NCBI GenBank assembly: GCA_964546375.1
Contig: CAZJJO010000014.1
Coordinates: forward strand, 1-30,447
Length of the DNA: 30,447 bases
Direction: 5' to 3'
Source of the DNA: CAYVFM01 sp964546375
GTDB lineage: Bacteria; Gemmatimonadota; Gemmatimonadetes; Palauibacterales; Palauibacteraceae
Shown one piece after another: positions 7,284-14,857 of the stretch. A program made the translations under genes and the position numbers. The notes beneath the pieces are model-generated. The model did no database searches. It saw nothing but the letters and a program-made list of their open reading frames with translations, and was not told the DNA's origin. The first letter of the stretch is position 1, and every line of letters begins with the position of its first letter.

Positions 7284-8579
7284 TCATCCGACGTCCTCTC
7301 GGAACTCGACCAGCGCCTCCACGGCCCGCCGGTTGTCCTCGAAGGTGTTGTAGAAGTGCGGGGAGAGCCGGACCACCCCGGGCCGGGCGTCGCAGATCAC
7401 GCCCCGCCGCTCCAGGTGCTCGACGGCGGCCTCGGGCCGGTCGTGACGGGCCAGCACGATGGCCGAGCGGCGCTCCTCCGGCGCCACGCGCAGCTCGAAG
7501 CCGGCCCCCCGGAGCCGCTCCACCAGGTCCGCGGTCAGGGTCCGGTTCCGGGCGCGGATGGCCGGGACGCCGATCTCCTCGACGATCTCGAGCCCGCCGG
7601 AGGCGGTGAAGGCGCCCCCCACCGCCGGGGTGCCCAGCTCGAAGCGGCGGGCGTCGTCCCGGGGCTCGGCCCCGCGGGTCCGGAAGGCGAACGGGTCCTC
7701 GACCCCGAACCAGCTCAGCGCCACCGGATCGAGCTCCCGGGCCAGCTCGCGGCGCACCCAGAGGAAGGCCAGGCCGGGGCCGCCCATCATCCACTTCAGC
7801 GCGCCCGAGAGCAGGAAGTCGGCGCCGGTCGCCCGGGCGTCCACCGGCACCTGGCCGTGGGACTGGTAGGCGTCGACCAGGTAGCGGGCCCCCGCCTCGC
7901 GGGCCAGCTCGCCCAGGGCCTCCACGTCCTGGATCGCGCCGGTGGCGTAGAAGACGTGGGAGGTGGCCACCAGGTCGGCGCCCTCCTCCAGCGCCTCCCG
8001 CCACGCCCCCGGCGGCACCTCCACCCCGTCGGGGCTCTCGACGACCTCCACCTCGAGCCCCAGGCGCCGGCGGGCCAGGAACTGGTGGGCGAGGGTGGGG
8101 AAGTCCAGCTCGGAGACGACCACCCGGTCGCCCTCGCGCAGGTCCAGCGCGTCGGCCACGGCGGTGAGGCCGGCCGAGATGCTGGGCATCAGGGCGATCT
8201 CGCCCTCCTCCGCGTCCACGGTGCGGCCGAAGGCGGCCCGGACCTCCTCCAGCTTCGACAGCCAGCCCCCGTCGCCGTACCAGGAGGCGGCGCCCCGCTC
8301 GCTCCAGTCCCGCTCGAAGGACCGGCGAGCCTCCAGCGAGCGGCGCGACAGGGCGCCCAGGGAGTTGGAGTTCAGGTACGCCTTCTCGGCCAGGATGGGG
8401 AACTCGCCGCGGTAACGCTCGGCCAGCCGGCCGGGATCGGGCCCCGGCCCGCCGGACCCGCTCCGACCCGGGCCGCCGCTTCGGCCGGCGGCGGCCTCCC
8501 CGTCCGACCCGGACGGTTCGCCGCCCCGGCCGGCGGGCTCACCGCTGGCGGGGTCTCCGTCGCTCGGCATATCCTGCAT
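7284..8579 (-). CDS. PLP-dependent class V aminotransferase-fold enzyme, kynureninase-like
   Basis: A 431-residue fold-type I PLP enzyme. Residues 1-45 are a Gly/Ser/Glu-rich low-complexity leader. The domain starts near EFPILAEKAYLNSNSLG. The predicted Schiff-base lysine is Lys262 in GALKWMMGGPG, and the PLP-binding aspartate is in YLVDAYQSHG. Kynureninase-like signs are the S-H-V-F-Y-x-TG segment, the K-W-x-x-GGPG-x-A-F-L lysine region, SWFG after it, and GVICDARPGVVRLSPHFYNTFED near the end, here named in parts. It could instead act as a desulfurase, isopenicillin-N-epimerase-like enzyme or other class V member. ATG 8579 is chosen because GGAGGG lies just upstream. It is followed by the small membrane protein gene at 7261. 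Confidence 0.85.
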   Translation of the reverse strand: MQDMPSDGDPASGEPAGRGGEPSGSDGEAAAGRSGGPGRSGSGGPGPDPGRLAERYRGEFPILAEKAYLNSNSLGALSRRSLEARRSFERDWSERGAASWYGDGGWLSKLEEVRAAFGRTVDAEEGEIALMPSISAGLTAVADALDLREGDRVVVSELDFPTLAHQFLARRRLGLEVEVVESPDGVEVPPGAWREALEEGADLVATSHVFYATGAIQDVEALGELAREAGARYLVDAYQSHGQVPVDARATGADFLLSGALKWMMGGPGLAFLWVRRELARELDPVALSWFGVEDPFAFRTRGAEPRDDARRFELGTPAVGGAFTASGGLEIVEEIGVPAIRARNRTLTADLVERLRGAGFELRVAPEERRSAIVLARHDRPEAAVEHLERRGVICDARPGVVRLSPHFYNTFEDNRRAVEALVEFREDVG

Positions 8580-8587
8580 GGGACTCC

Positions 8588-8623
8588 CTCCCGGGGCCGT
8601 CCGGCTCGGCGGACGGCGGGGAG
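8588..8623 (-). promoter_or_regulatory. hairpin overlapping the Shine-Dalgarno of the kynureninase-like gene
   Basis: GCCGTCCG (8596-8603) and CGGACGGC (8610-8617) form a perfect 8-bp stem with a six-base loop. An outer stem CTCCC (8588-8592) with GGGAG (8619-8623) extends it. On the minus-strand mRNA the outer stem pairs part of the GGGAGGGAG ribosome-binding region just before the ATG at 8579. It could limit translation, or act as an operator between the divergent genes. Confidence 0.3.
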
Positions 8624-8651
8624 GCCGCACGCGAGGCCGGAGGCCGGCGCC

Positions 8652-8888
8652 ATGGATTCGGACGACAATCTCGGTCCGCTCCTGGACCCGGAGCAAGCGC
8701 TGGAGCTGGAGACGGCCGACCGCGAGGAGCCGATCCCCGGCGGCGCCCCCGACTGTCCGGCCTGCGGCGCCGGGATGGTCCGCTCGGTGGAGGCGCATCC
8801 CGCCCCCCGGGCCGACGACTCGCCCTTCCGCGTGCGGCTGGTGTGCTCGGAGGAGGACTGCCGCCGCTGGACGGTCTACGACTGGTGA
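8652..8888 (+). CDS. small zinc-ribbon protein, unknown function
   Basis: A 78-residue acidic protein. Residues 1-30 are Asp/Glu-rich. CPACG is followed about 30 residues later by CSEEDC, a CxxC...CxxxxC pattern of a mini zinc ribbon, ending in RRWTVYDW. It is too short for an enzyme. Such ribbons usually bind zinc and contact nucleic acid or a protein partner, which is inference here. The ATG at 8652 follows GGAGGCCGG. It is divergent from the kynureninase-like gene and converges with the SDR gene. Confidence 0.7.
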   Translation: MDSDDNLGPLLDPEQALELETADREEPIPGGAPDCPACGAGMVRSVEAHPAPRADDSPFRVRLVCSEEDCRRWTVYDW

Positions 8889-8915
8889 GCGGTCGCCGCC
8901 GGCGCCGGTCCGGCG

Positions 8916-9632
8916 TCAGCCCGCCTCGAACTCCTGGGCCCGGATCCGCCGCCCGGTGACGTCGGCGGCCCGGTCGGACGCCAGCCAGACGAAGGCGTCG
9001 GTGACCTCGTAGGGCGTGGGCAGGGTGGCCGGGTCCTCCTCCGGGTAGGCGGCGGCCCGCATCTCCGTCCGCATGGCCCCGGGGTCGACGGCGTGGACGC
9101 GCACGCCGTCCCCCTCCAGCTCGCCGGCCATCATCTCCGCCAGCGCCTCCAGCCCGTTCTTGGAGACGCAGTAGGCGCCCCACTCGGGCCGGCCGTGGTC
9201 GCCCACCCCCGAGGAGACGTGGATCATCGTCCCGCCGCCCTCGCGCAGCGGCGCCACCGCCGCCCGCGCGCAGAGGAACGCGCCGGTGAGGTTCACCTCG
9301 ATCACCTCGCGCCACGCGTCCTCGGGGAAGTCCTCGACGGGGACCAGGGGGCCGAGCAGCGAGGCGTTGTTCACCAGCACGTCCACGCCGCCCAGCTCGT
9401 CGACGGTGGTCTCCACCCACCGCTCCACGTCGCCGGCGTCCGAGACGTCGGCGCCGACGGCCACGCAGCGCGCCCCCTCGGCGCGGACCTCGTCGGCCAC
9501 CTCCCGGAGGGCCTCCTCGCCGCGGGCGCAGATCGAGACGTCGGCGCCCTCCTCGGCGAACCGCCGGGCCAGCGCCGCGCCCAGGCCCCGCGAGCCGCCG
9601 CTGATCATCGCGACCTCGCCGTCCAGCTCCAT
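8916..9632 (-). CDS. short-chain dehydrogenase/reductase
   Basis: A 238-residue classical SDR with a Rossmann fold. The cofactor motif is SGGSRGLG (residues 11-18), NNAS is at 88-91, and catalytic Ser141, Tyr154 and Lys158 sit in VSSG...YCVSK. The region after the glycine motif reads CARGEEAL, where an Arg following the second strand suggests NADP(H), though this is weak. Substrate is unknown; FabG-like or 3-ketoacyl/alcohol substrates are common for this layout. It stands alone on the minus strand, divergent from the aminotransferase at 9800. Confidence 0.88.
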   Translation of the reverse strand: MELDGEVAMISGGSRGLGAALARRFAEEGADVSICARGEEALREVADEVRAEGARCVAVGADVSDAGDVERWVETTVDELGGVDVLVNNASLLGPLVPVEDFPEDAWREVIEVNLTGAFLCARAAVAPLREGGGTMIHVSSGVGDHGRPEWGAYCVSKNGLEALAEMMAGELEGDGVRVHAVDPGAMRTEMRAAAYPEEDPATLPTPYEVTDAFVWLASDRAADVTGRRIRAQEFEAG

Positions 9633-9799
9633 GTGTCGTCCCCCTCTTTCGTCGCGCCTGGTCTCCGGCTGCCGGCCACCAGCACCACAAGATGCGCGCC
9701 AGGGGCGCTCGTCCTATCCTCATCGGTCCCGCCGGCCGCACGCGGGCCGGCGGCTCCGCCCCGCACTTCTCGCACCCGGCGCCGACGGGAGGTCCCGCC

Positions 9800-11206
9800 G
9801 TGAGCGGACGCGAGGACGGCCAGCTCCCCCCGGAGATCGTCGCCGAGCCGCCGGCCGCGGCCAGCCGCGAGGCCGCCGAGCGCCTGGCCCGGGTCGAGTC
9901 CCGCGACGTCACCTTCCTCTCCGACGACTTCCCGGTGGCCTGGACCCGGGCCCGCGGGGCCAACGTCCGGGACGCCGACGGGAACCGGTACGTCGACCTC
10001 ACGGCCGGCTTCGGCGTGGCCTCGGTGGGCCACCGCCACCCGCGGGTGACGGAGGCCGTCGAGGAGCAGTCCGCCCGGATGGTCCACGGGATGGGCGACG
10101 TCCACCCGCCGGACCGGAAGGTGGAGCTGCTGGAGCGGCTGGCGTCGCTCTCCCCCTGGCCCGACCCGAAGGCCGTGCTGGGGCTCTCCGGCTCGGACGC
10201 CGTGGAGGCGGCGCTGAAGACGGCGCGGCTGGCCACCGGCGAGCCCGGGGTGCTGGCCTTCACGGGCGCCTACCACGGGCTGGGCTACGGGGCGCTGGCG
10301 GTCACCGACGGCGAGCGCTTCCGCGGCCCCTTCCGCGAGCAGCTCAACCCCCACGTGGTCCGGGCCGGCTACCCCCATCCCTACCGCCCCCCCGCCCGGC
10401 CGGGCTTCCCCGACCCCCCGGCCGACCCCGACGCCGTAGCCGCCGCGGCCCTGCAGGACGTCCGACGGGCCCTGGACACGGCCGCCGGCCGCCGGGTGGG
10501 GGCGGTGCTCGTCGAGCCGGTGCAGGGCCGGGGCGGGGACGTGGTCCCCCCGCCAGGCTTCCTGGCGTCGCTGGCCGACCTCTGCCGGGACCGGGACCTG
10601 CTGCTGATCGTGGACGAGGTCTACACGGGCTTCGGCCGCACCGGCCGGCGGTTCGCCTGCGAGGAGGAGGGCGTCCGCCCCGACCTGATGTGCGTGGGCA
10701 AGAGCCTGGGCGGGGGCATGCCCCTCTCCGCGTGCATCGGCCCGCGGGAGGTGATGGATGCCTGGCCCGAGTCCGGGGGCGAGGCGATCCACACCTCGAC
10801 CTTCCTGGGCCATCCGCTGGCGTGCGCCGCGGCCCTGGCGACCCTGGAGGTGGTCGAAGAGCGGGGGCTGGCCCGCCGGGCGCGGGAGCTGGGCCGCCGG
10901 TGGCGCTCGGAGCTGGAGTCGATGGCCACGGCCCACCCCGCGGTGGGCGAGGTGCGGGGCCGCGGCCTGATGCTGGGGCTCGACCTGATCCGGGACCGGG
11001 TCAGCCGCCGCCCCGACGGCGAGATGGCGCGGCGGGTGGTGCGAGCGGCCCTGCGGCGCGGCTGGATCGTGCTGGCCGGCGGGCCGGCCGGCAACGTGAT
11101 CTCGCTGTCCCCGCCCCTGACGGTGGCCGAGGAGCTGCTGGAGGAGGCGACCGGCATGCTGGACGCGGCGCTCGAGGAGGCCGGCTCGGGCCGCCGGAGC
11201 GGCTGA
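9800..11206 (+). CDS. class III PLP-dependent aminotransferase (GABA/acetylornithine type)
   Basis: A 468-residue fold-type I transaminase of the ornithine/4-aminobutyrate family, annotated broadly because members vary in amino donor. The PLP-binding Asp272 is in VDEVYTGFGRTG and the Schiff-base lysine is Lys301 in CVGKSLGGG. SGSDAVEAALKTAR and TFLGHPLACAAALATL are family hallmarks. Position and length fit a GabT-like or diamine/omega-amino acid aminotransferase using 2-oxoglutarate or pyruvate. I chose GTG 9800 because GGGAGG stands seven bases upstream; a longer reading from ATG 9692 adds only Pro/Gly-rich sequence. A Nfu-like gene follows 113 bases downstream with its own promoter-like sequence. 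Confidence 0.88.
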   Translation: MSGREDGQLPPEIVAEPPAAASREAAERLARVESRDVTFLSDDFPVAWTRARGANVRDADGNRYVDLTAGFGVASVGHRHPRVTEAVEEQSARMVHGMGDVHPPDRKVELLERLASLSPWPDPKAVLGLSGSDAVEAALKTARLATGEPGVLAFTGAYHGLGYGALAVTDGERFRGPFREQLNPHVVRAGYPHPYRPPARPGFPDPPADPDAVAAAALQDVRRALDTAAGRRVGAVLVEPVQGRGGDVVPPPGFLASLADLCRDRDLLLIVDEVYTGFGRTGRRFACEEEGVRPDLMCVGKSLGGGMPLSACIGPREVMDAWPESGGEAIHTSTFLGHPLACAAALATLEVVEERGLARRARELGRRWRSELESMATAHPAVGEVRGRGLMLGLDLIRDRVSRRPDGEMARRVVRAALRRGWIVLAGGPAGNVISLSPPLTVAEELLEEATGMLDAALEEAGSGRRSG

Positions 11207-11215
11207 CGGGGCGGG

Positions 11216-11244
11216 TTTCAGCGGCCCGGCCCGCCGCCTAGTTT
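11216..11244 (+). promoter_or_regulatory. possible promoter for the Nfu-like gene
   Basis: TTTCAG (11216-11221) and TAGTTT (11239-11244) are separated by exactly 17 bases and form the only AT-richer spots in this gap. The match to sigma-70 boxes is poor. A 6-bp hairpin (GCGGGC 11256-11261 with GCCCGC 11268-11273) lies in the predicted leader. Confidence 0.22.
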
Positions 11245-11319
11245 CGGCCCGGCGCGCGGGCGGACGAGCCCGCCGGCCGAGCCCCTCCGCACGAACCCGG
11301 CGCCCGAGGAGCCACGAGG

Positions 11320-11607
11320 ATGGCCGAGCTCGAGATCGAGGTGGAGGGCACCCCCAACCCCAAGGCGGCGAAGTTCACCCTGGACCGCCCGCTCCCCTAC
11401 GAGGAGAGCCGCTCCTGCTTCGAGCCGGACGACGCCGAGGGGGATCCCCTGGCCGAGGGGCTGATGGCGCTGGAGGGGGTGGAGGCGATCCTGATGCTGG
11501 AGGACTTCATCACGGTGACCCGGTCGGACGAGGCCGCCTGGGACGACCTGGTGGACGACGTGATCGGGGTCATCCGGCGCGAGCTCCCGGAGGACGGGGA
11601 CGGCTGA
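11320..11607 (+). CDS. stand-alone Nfu/NifU N-terminal domain protein
   Basis: A 95-residue protein matching the Nfu N-terminal domain. TPNPKAAKF opens it, DPLAEGLMALEGVEAILML forms the middle, and EDFITVTR precedes the final helix. In Nfu scaffold proteins this domain is usually fused to a C-terminal CxxC domain that holds the Fe-S cluster. That domain is absent and the gene ends with an acidic GDG tail; its single Cys (SRSCFEPDD) is not a CxxC. It may therefore serve as an accessory or targeting partner in Fe-S cluster delivery. The suf operon begins nine kilobases away on the other strand. A weak RBS, GAGGAGCC, precedes the ATG by several bases. Confidence 0.85.
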   Translation: MAELEIEVEGTPNPKAAKFTLDRPLPYEESRSCFEPDDAEGDPLAEGLMALEGVEAILMLEDFITVTRSDEAAWDDLVDDVIGVIRRELPEDGDG

Positions 11608-11622
11608 GCCGGGCGGGAGCGT

Positions 11623-11639
11623 GGCCCCGGCCGGGGGCC
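11623..11639. terminator. hairpin downstream of the Nfu-like gene
   Basis: GGCCCC (11623-11628) and GGGGCC (11634-11639) form a perfect 6-bp stem with a five-base loop, 15 bases after the Nfu stop and before the converging epimerase gene. It has no T-run. The rest of the 82-base gap is CCG-rich. Confidence 0.3.
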
Positions 11640-11689
11640 TCCGCCGCGGCCGCGGCTCCCGGGTCCGGCCGGCCGGCGCCGGCGGCCGC

Positions 11690-12574
11690 TCAGACGTCCA
11701 GCCCCATGGCCCGCAGGGAGGCGGGCACGCCCTCCCGGAAGCTGGGGTAGGCCAGCTCCACGCCCAGCTCGTCGACCAGCCGGCGGGCGCGGACCCGCTT
11801 GCTGCCGGCCTTCCGGGCCCAGCGGCTCTCGGCGTAGCGCTCCCGCGCCTCGTCGAGCCCGATCCGCGTCAGCTCGACGCCGGCCAGCTCGGCCACCAGC
11901 CCGGCGAACTCGGACGAGCGATGGGGGTTCCCGTCGGCCAGGTCGTAGACCCGGCCGTTCTCGCCCGCCCGCCCGATCGCGGCCAGGCCCGTGGCCAGGT
12001 CGTCCACGTGGATCCGGTTGGTCCAGGCCTCCAGCCCCTCCACCACGTGATAGCGGCCCGACCGGATGGCGTCGAGCAGCACGCGGTCGGGCCCGTAGAT
12101 GCCGGCGATCCGGCCGATCCGGGGGCGGGCGTCCCACTCCCAGCCGCACCGCAGCACCGTGCGCTCGGCCTCCAGCCGGGCGCGGCCCGCCTGGCTGTCG
12201 GGCTCGGGCACGGTCTCCTCGTCGACCCAGTCGCCGTCCCGGTCGCCGTAGACGCTCGTGCTGGAGCCGTAGACGAAGGCCTCCAGCGGCGCTTGGCGGA
12301 GCGCCTGGATCACGCCCTCCACGGCGGGGGCCCCGTCGGGCCCCTCCACCGGGGGCGCCAGGTGGAAGCAGAGGCGAGGGCTCTCGCCCTTCAGCTTCCG
12401 GAGCCCCTCCGCGCTCGCCAGGTCCACCAGCAGGGGGCGGATCCCCTCCCCGGCCAGCCGGGTGGCCCGCTCCGGGTCCCGGGTGGTGCCGGCGACCCCG
12501 TGGCCGGCGTCCCGCAGGCGGCGGGCGAGCCGCAGGCCGGTGTAGCCGCAGCCGACGATCAGCGCGTCGCTCAC
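11690..12574 (-). CDS. NAD(P)-binding extended SDR / epimerase-like protein (YeeZ-like)
   Basis: A 294-residue Rossmann protein. The nucleotide-binding motif GCGYTGLRLA is at residues 8-17. YGSSTSVYGD, with Tyr, and the following WVDEET resemble the YeeZ-type sugar-nucleotide epimerase-like family. NRIHVDDLA and YDLADGNPH are typical extended-SDR segments. The classic Tyr-x-x-x-Lys is not obvious: after SVYGD the expected position reads GRARLEAER, so catalysis may be altered. Substrate is unknown. It starts with GTG at 12574, whose bases overlap the NUDIX stop (GTGA), making it the last gene of a coupled chain that begins in the suf operon. Confidence 0.8.
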   Translation of the reverse strand: MSDALIVGCGYTGLRLARRLRDAGHGVAGTTRDPERATRLAGEGIRPLLVDLASAEGLRKLKGESPRLCFHLAPPVEGPDGAPAVEGVIQALRQAPLEAFVYGSSTSVYGDRDGDWVDEETVPEPDSQAGRARLEAERTVLRCGWEWDARPRIGRIAGIYGPDRVLLDAIRSGRYHVVEGLEAWTNRIHVDDLATGLAAIGRAGENGRVYDLADGNPHRSSEFAGLVAELAGVELTRIGLDEARERYAESRWARKAGSKRVRARRLVDELGVELAYPSFREGVPASLRAMGLDV

Positions 12575-13338
12575 GGCCGGCGGCCTCCCGGGGACGGCCC
12601 TCCCGGCTCCCGGGGCAGGTCGGCCAGGAACCGGCGGACGATGGCGAAGGTCAGCCCCCAGATGGTGAGCCCGCCGACCTCGACGGCCGGGAAGGTCCGG
12701 AGCGCGCCGCCGCGCCGGAAGGCGAGCACCGAGCGGCGGCCGGGCGCCTCCAGCTCGGCCAGGGGCACCCAGAGGTGGCCGTCGACCTCGGGCCCGTGGC
12801 GGATCCCGGCCGCCCCGTCGGTCCAGCCGACGTAGGGCGTCACCGCCACCGAGGGCAGCCGGCGGCTGCGGGGATGGACGTCGTCGAGCCGGCCCAGGAC
12901 GTCGTCCGGCTCCAGCGCCAGCCCCGTCTCCTCGGCCACCTCCCGCCGGGCGGCCGCGGCCAGGTCCTCGTCGTGGGGCTCGCGGTGGCCGCCGGGCAGG
13001 CCCACGTGGCCCGACCAGGGGTCGCCGTCGCGCTCGGCCCGGAGCACGAAGAGCGCCTCCAGCCCGGCGAAGGCGGGATCCAGCGGCGGCCGGGCCGCGA
13101 AGCGGGCGGCCGGTCCGGAGGGGGGGGCCTCGTCGCCGGGGCCCGCGTGCCGCTCCGGCGCCTCGCCCTCGGCCGAGGCCGGGACCGGGGGCTCGCCGGT
13201 CACCTCGCCCTCGGGCCCGGCTCCGCCGGGACGGAGCACCAGGGCCACGGCCGCCCGGCGGTCGACCGCCCCGTCGGGGACCTGGCGGGTCGGACGGGCC
13301 GCCAGCAGGCGCCGGAGCCGGGCCCGGGGATCGCTCAC
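12571..13338 (-). CDS. NUDIX hydrolase, CoA-diphosphatase-like
   Basis: A 255-residue NUDIX protein. The box reads GGHREPHDE then RREVAEETGL (residues 116-140), with the one-residue-longer spacing seen in CoA pyrophosphatases (NudL/YeaB type). WSGHVGLPGGH before it also fits that group. The expected role is to hydrolyse CoA or a related nucleoside diphosphate derivative. Residues 38-91 are a Pro/Gly/Glu-rich low-complexity insert that splits the first strand of the fold. GTG 13338 overlaps the rsgA stop by four bases (GTGA), so translation is probably coupled. Confidence 0.85.
   Translation of the reverse strand: MSDPRARLRRLLAARPTRQVPDGAVDRRAAVALVLRPGGAGPEGEVTGEPPVPASAEGEAPERHAGPGDEAPPSGPAARFAARPPLDPAFAGLEALFVLRAERDGDPWSGHVGLPGGHREPHDEDLAAAARREVAEETGLALEPDDVLGRLDDVHPRSRRLPSVAVTPYVGWTDGAAGIRHGPEVDGHLWVPLAELEAPGRRSVLAFRRGGALRTFPAVEVGGLTIWGLTFAIVRRFLADLPREPGGPSPGGRRP
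13066..13227 (-). other. low-complexity insert inside the NUDIX gene
   Basis: These bases encode residues 38-91, rich in Pro, Gly, Glu and Ala, between RRAAVALVLRPGG and LEALFVLRAE. The two flanks would normally be continuous in a NUDIX fold. The reading frame is intact, so this is a flexible insertion, not a break. Confidence 0.5.
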
Positions 13339-14240
13339 CACGGGTCCTGCCGCTCCTCGGCCTCCTCCAGCAGGGCCCGGTAGCTGGCCCAGCGGCGCTC
13401 GTGGACCTCGCCGGCCTCCAGCGCCTCGCGGATCCCGCAGCCCGGCTCCTCGACGTGCCGGCAGTCGTTGAAGCGGCAGCCGCCCAGCAGGGGCCGGAAC
13501 TCGGGGAAAGCCGACGCCAGCTCGTCGGGCGAGAGCTCCCACAGCTCCAGGTACTGGAGGCCGGGCGTGTCGGCCACCCGACCGCCGCCGGGCAGGGCCA
13601 GCAGGGCCGCGTTCACGGTGGTGTGCTTCCCGCGGCCGTCGCGGCCGCTCACGTCGGCCGTGCGGCGCCCGGCGTCCGGGAGCAGGCGGTTCAGGAGGCT
13701 GGTCTTGCCCGCGCCGGAGGGGCCGGCGAGGACGGTGGTGCGGCCGCGCAGGCGGTCCCGGAGCGCCTGCAGGCCGGTGCCGTCGGCGGCGCTGGTGGCC
13801 AGCACCTCGTAGCCGGCCGAGCGGACGGGGTCGAAGGCCTCGCCGGGCTCGGCGAGGTCGGCCTTGTTGGCCACCACGAGGGCGTCCAGCCGGTTCAGCT
13901 CGGCCACCACCAGCAGGCGGTCCAGCATGGCCGGGTCGGGCTCGGGGCGCCGCGTGGCGAAGACGGCGGCGAGCTGGTCGACGTTGGCGACGATGACCTG
14001 CTCGCGCTCCCGCTCCGGCGCCCGCCGGGCCAGCTTGCTGTGGCGGGGGAGGATCTCGGTGATCCGGCTGGCGCCCTCCTCCAGCCGCTCCACCCGGACC
14101 CGGTCGCCCACGGCGATCCGGTCGCCCCGTCCCCGCTTGAGACGGCCCGCCAGCACGCACTCCCGGGTCCGGCCGTCGAGCTCCACCTCGTAGCTGCCGC
14201 CGGCGATCCGGAGGACCCGGCCCTCCGCCGGCCCGGTCAG
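13335..14240 (-). CDS. rsgA: ribosome small-subunit maturation GTPase RsgA
   Basis: A roughly 301-residue circularly permuted GTPase that helps late 30S assembly. An OB-fold N-terminal domain (about 5-75) is followed by G4 VVANKAD, G5 TSAADG, G1 GPSGAGKTS (about 173-181), a GKHTT switch and G3 DTPG. The C-terminal zinc knuckle is CRFNDCRH...GC. The start is uncertain. The first conserved residues follow CTG at 14240, which overlaps the sufU stop as CTGA and has GGAGG a few bases upstream. The only conventional alternative is GTG 14312, which would overlap sufU by 76 bases and add non-homologous Arg/Gly-rich sequence. I prefer CTG because the next two junctions use the same 4-base overlap. Confidence 0.9.
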   Translation of the reverse strand: MTGPAEGRVLRIAGGSYEVELDGRTRECVLAGRLKRGRGDRIAVGDRVRVERLEEGASRITEILPRHSKLARRAPEREREQVIVANVDQLAAVFATRRPEPDPAMLDRLLVVAELNRLDALVVANKADLAEPGEAFDPVRSAGYEVLATSAADGTGLQALRDRLRGRTTVLAGPSGAGKTSLLNRLLPDAGRRTADVSGRDGRGKHTTVNAALLALPGGGRVADTPGLQYLELWELSPDELASAFPEFRPLLGGCRFNDCRHVEEPGCGIREALEAGEVHERRWASYRALLEEAEERQDPW

Positions 14241-14731
14241 CGGTCCTCCGTCCCGGCCGAGGCGCCCTCGCCCAGCAGCTCCTCGACGCAGTCGAAGCCC
14301 AGCAGGGCGCACTTGATGCGGACGGGGAACTTGGAGACGCCGGCCAGCGCCCGGAGGTCGCCCAGCGTCTCGTCCTTCGACAGCTCGGCGTCGCCGTGCA
14401 TCAGGCGGGTGAACTTCTCCGACAGGTCCAGCGCCTCGGGCACGCTCTTCCCCTCCAGCTCACCGGTGAGCATCGAGGCGGCGGCCTGGCTGATCGAGCA
14501 GCCCCGCCCCTGGAACCGGGCCCGCTCGATGCGTCCCCCCGAGACCTCGAGCTGCAGGTCCACCACGTCCCCGCACAGCGGGTTGTTCATCGTCACGTCG
14601 TGGGTGGCGTCCTCCATCTCGCCCTTGTTCCGCGGGCTCCGGTAGTGGTCCAGGATGACCTCCTGGTACAGGGAGCTCAGGGCCTCGGGGATGGAGCGGT
14701 CGATGTCGGAGCCGGACTCGGGGTCGGTCAT
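14237..14731 (-). CDS. sufU: SUF Fe-S assembly protein SufU
   Basis: A 164-residue NifU-N/IscU-fold protein of the zinc-bound SufU type, the sulfur acceptor partner of SufS. Zinc/cluster ligands are Cys53 and Asp55 (PLCGD), Cys78 (GRGCSIS) and Cys141 (RIKCALL). SQAAASMLTG after Cys78 and a roughly 18-residue insertion before FTRLM are typical of SufU as opposed to IscU. It follows sufS by 126 bases and overlaps rsgA at its stop. Confidence 0.95.
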   Translation of the reverse strand: MTDPESGSDIDRSIPEALSSLYQEVILDHYRSPRNKGEMEDATHDVTMNNPLCGDVVDLQLEVSGGRIERARFQGRGCSISQAAASMLTGELEGKSVPEALDLSEKFTRLMHGDAELSKDETLGDLRALAGVSKFPVRIKCALLGFDCVEELLGEGASAGTEDR

Positions 14732-14832
14732 GCTCTCACCGGTGGGCGGAGGGTCCTGGCGTCGGTGCCCGGGGCGGGGCCGGCGGCCGGCCGCGCGTCG
14801 TCCGCCGGGCGCGGCGGATCGGCGGGGGTGGG

Positions 14833-14852
14833 GCCCGGGCGGATCCCCGGGC
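14833..14852 (-). other. hairpin in the sufS-sufU junction
   Basis: GCCCGGG (14833-14839) and GCCCGGG read as CCCGGGC (14846-14852) form a perfect 7-bp stem with loop CGGATC, directly after the sufS stop. It is the weakest of the hairpins in this operon and might be chance in such GC-rich DNA. Confidence 0.35.
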
Positions 14853-14857
14853 GGGGC

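Noticed and set aside
9692..9799. ATG 9692 as the start of the class III aminotransferase
   Set aside because: The extra 36 residues are Pro/Gly/Arg-rich with no homology, and the GTG at 9800 has a well-placed GGGAGG.
14241..14312. GTG 14312 as the start of rsgA
   Set aside because: It needs a 76-base overlap with sufU and adds Arg/Gly-rich sequence before the OB fold. The CTG with a 4-base overlap fits the local pattern better, although this remains open.
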